A DNA stretch of 5,542 bases from Pseudomonadota bacterium (GTDB lineage: Bacteria > Pseudomonadota > Gammaproteobacteria > Xanthomonadales > Xanthomonadaceae). The translations under genes were made by a program, and so were the position numbers. The stretch lies in the NCBI GenBank assembly GCA_023425225.1, contig JAFADB010000182.1:1-5542 (forward strand). Reading direction: 5' to 3'. The notes under the pieces are model-generated. The model worked only from the letters and a program-made list of their open reading frames with translations, searched no databases and had not been told where the DNA came from. This document shows positions 5,208-5,542 of the stretch, piece after piece (the stretch's first letter is position 1; each line of letters opens with the position of its first letter).

Positions 5208-5542
5208 GCCGCCTCCTGGCCGTAGGCGCGCGGAGCGGCGTCGAACGGGATCGGGCCGTCCGGGCGGCCGTGCAGGAACTGCTGCACCAGCGGGTCGGTG
5301 CTGGCCTGCAACTGCGCCGGGGTGCCGGCGAAGACGATGCCGCCGTTGGCGATCACCAGCGCCTGGTCGCAGATCGGCAGGGTCTCGTGGACGTGGTGGG
5401 TGACGATGATGCTGGTCAGCCCCAGGGTCTGGTTGAGGCGCTGGATCAGGCTCATGATCACGCCGCTGGCGATCGGGTCCAGCCCGGTCAGCGGTTCGTC
5501 GTAGAGCATCAGCGGCGGGTCCAGCGCCAGCGCGCGGGCCAG
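5204..5542 (-). CDS. mlaF: MlaF, ATPase of the Mla transporter, C-terminal part
   Basis: The visible 112 residues are the C-terminal part of an ABC ATPase; the Walker A site and signature motif lie beyond the window edge. MlaF powers lipid movement in the MlaFEDB complex. Counting from the edge, LMLYDEPLTGLDP (11-23) is Walker B with catalytic Glu16 and the D-loop, and IIVTHHVHE contains the switch histidine His49. The residue after that histidine is His instead of the common Asp. The tail QFLHGRPDGPIPFDAAPRAY matches the C-terminal extension of E. coli MlaF that reaches across to the partner subunit. This tail separates MlaF from generic ABC ATPases. The gene overlaps mlaE by 4 bp. An internal ATG at 5509 is within Walker B and is not a start. 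Confidence 0.93.
   Translation of the reverse strand: MARALALDPPLMLYDEPLTGLDPIASGVIMSLIQRLNQTLGLTSIIVTHHVHETLPICDQALVIANGGIVFAGTPAQLQASTDPLVQQFLHGRPDGPIPFDAAPRAYGQEAA
5212..5217 (-). promoter_or_regulatory. Ribosome binding site of mlaE
   Basis: A perfect AGGAGG lies inside the mlaF coding end. It is 4 bases from the first mlaE ATG (5207) and 7 bases from the second (5204). The spacing favours the second ATG, which would make a TGATG stop-start junction with mlaF. Confidence 0.65.

Noticed and set aside
4377..5225. 282-codon open frame on the plus strand
   Set aside because: It is antisense to mlaE with an extremely His/Gln/Arg-rich product, so it is a coding shadow and not a gene.

Overview
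The window is high-GC, densely coded DNA, most likely from a gammaproteobacterium of the Xanthomonadaceae/Lysobacteraceae (Lysobacter, Luteimonas, Pseudoxanthomonas or Stenotrophomonas type). The reasons are the protein similarities, the strong G/C bias at third codon positions (which opens long false reading frames on both strands), and intergenic DNA full of short 'CCCGC-N4-GCGGG' hairpin repeats. The genus is an inference.

Left part (1-1208): the last 58 codons of a plus-strand gene that looks like rmuC, then about 1 kb with no credible gene. This gap holds a family of related 20-bp hairpins. Two of them bracket a 125-bp element with perfect 29-bp terminal inverted repeats (445-569). A second, partly decayed copy lies in the opposite orientation (832-957). 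There is one stand-alone hairpin (794-813), one eroded half-copy (about 1024-1049), and two unrelated small tandem duplications (297-340 and 405-436).

Middle (1209-1814): a complete BtuE-type glutathione/thioredoxin peroxidase on the plus strand, ending at a 14-bp-stem hairpin that it shares with the convergent operon on the other strand.

Right part (1850-5542, minus strand): an Mla phospholipid-transport operon in the order mlaF (3' part only, cut by the window edge), mlaE, mlaD, mlaC, mlaB, mlaA. MlaF (ATPase), MlaE (permease), MlaD (MCE ring) and MlaB (STAS subunit) form the inner-membrane complex. MlaC is the periplasmic lipid shuttle and MlaA the outer-membrane lipoprotein. Together they keep phospholipids out of the outer leaflet of the outer membrane. 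Four of the five junctions overlap by 4-11 bp. The exception is a 104-bp gap between mlaE and mlaD that contains a hairpin and a fresh Shine-Dalgarno site.

I found no convincing undescribed system. The most unusual content is the composite inverted-repeat element and its relatives upstream of the peroxidase gene. Smaller points are the long disordered linker in MlaA, the hairpin-bearing gap inside the operon, and the two-cysteine make-up of the peroxidase.
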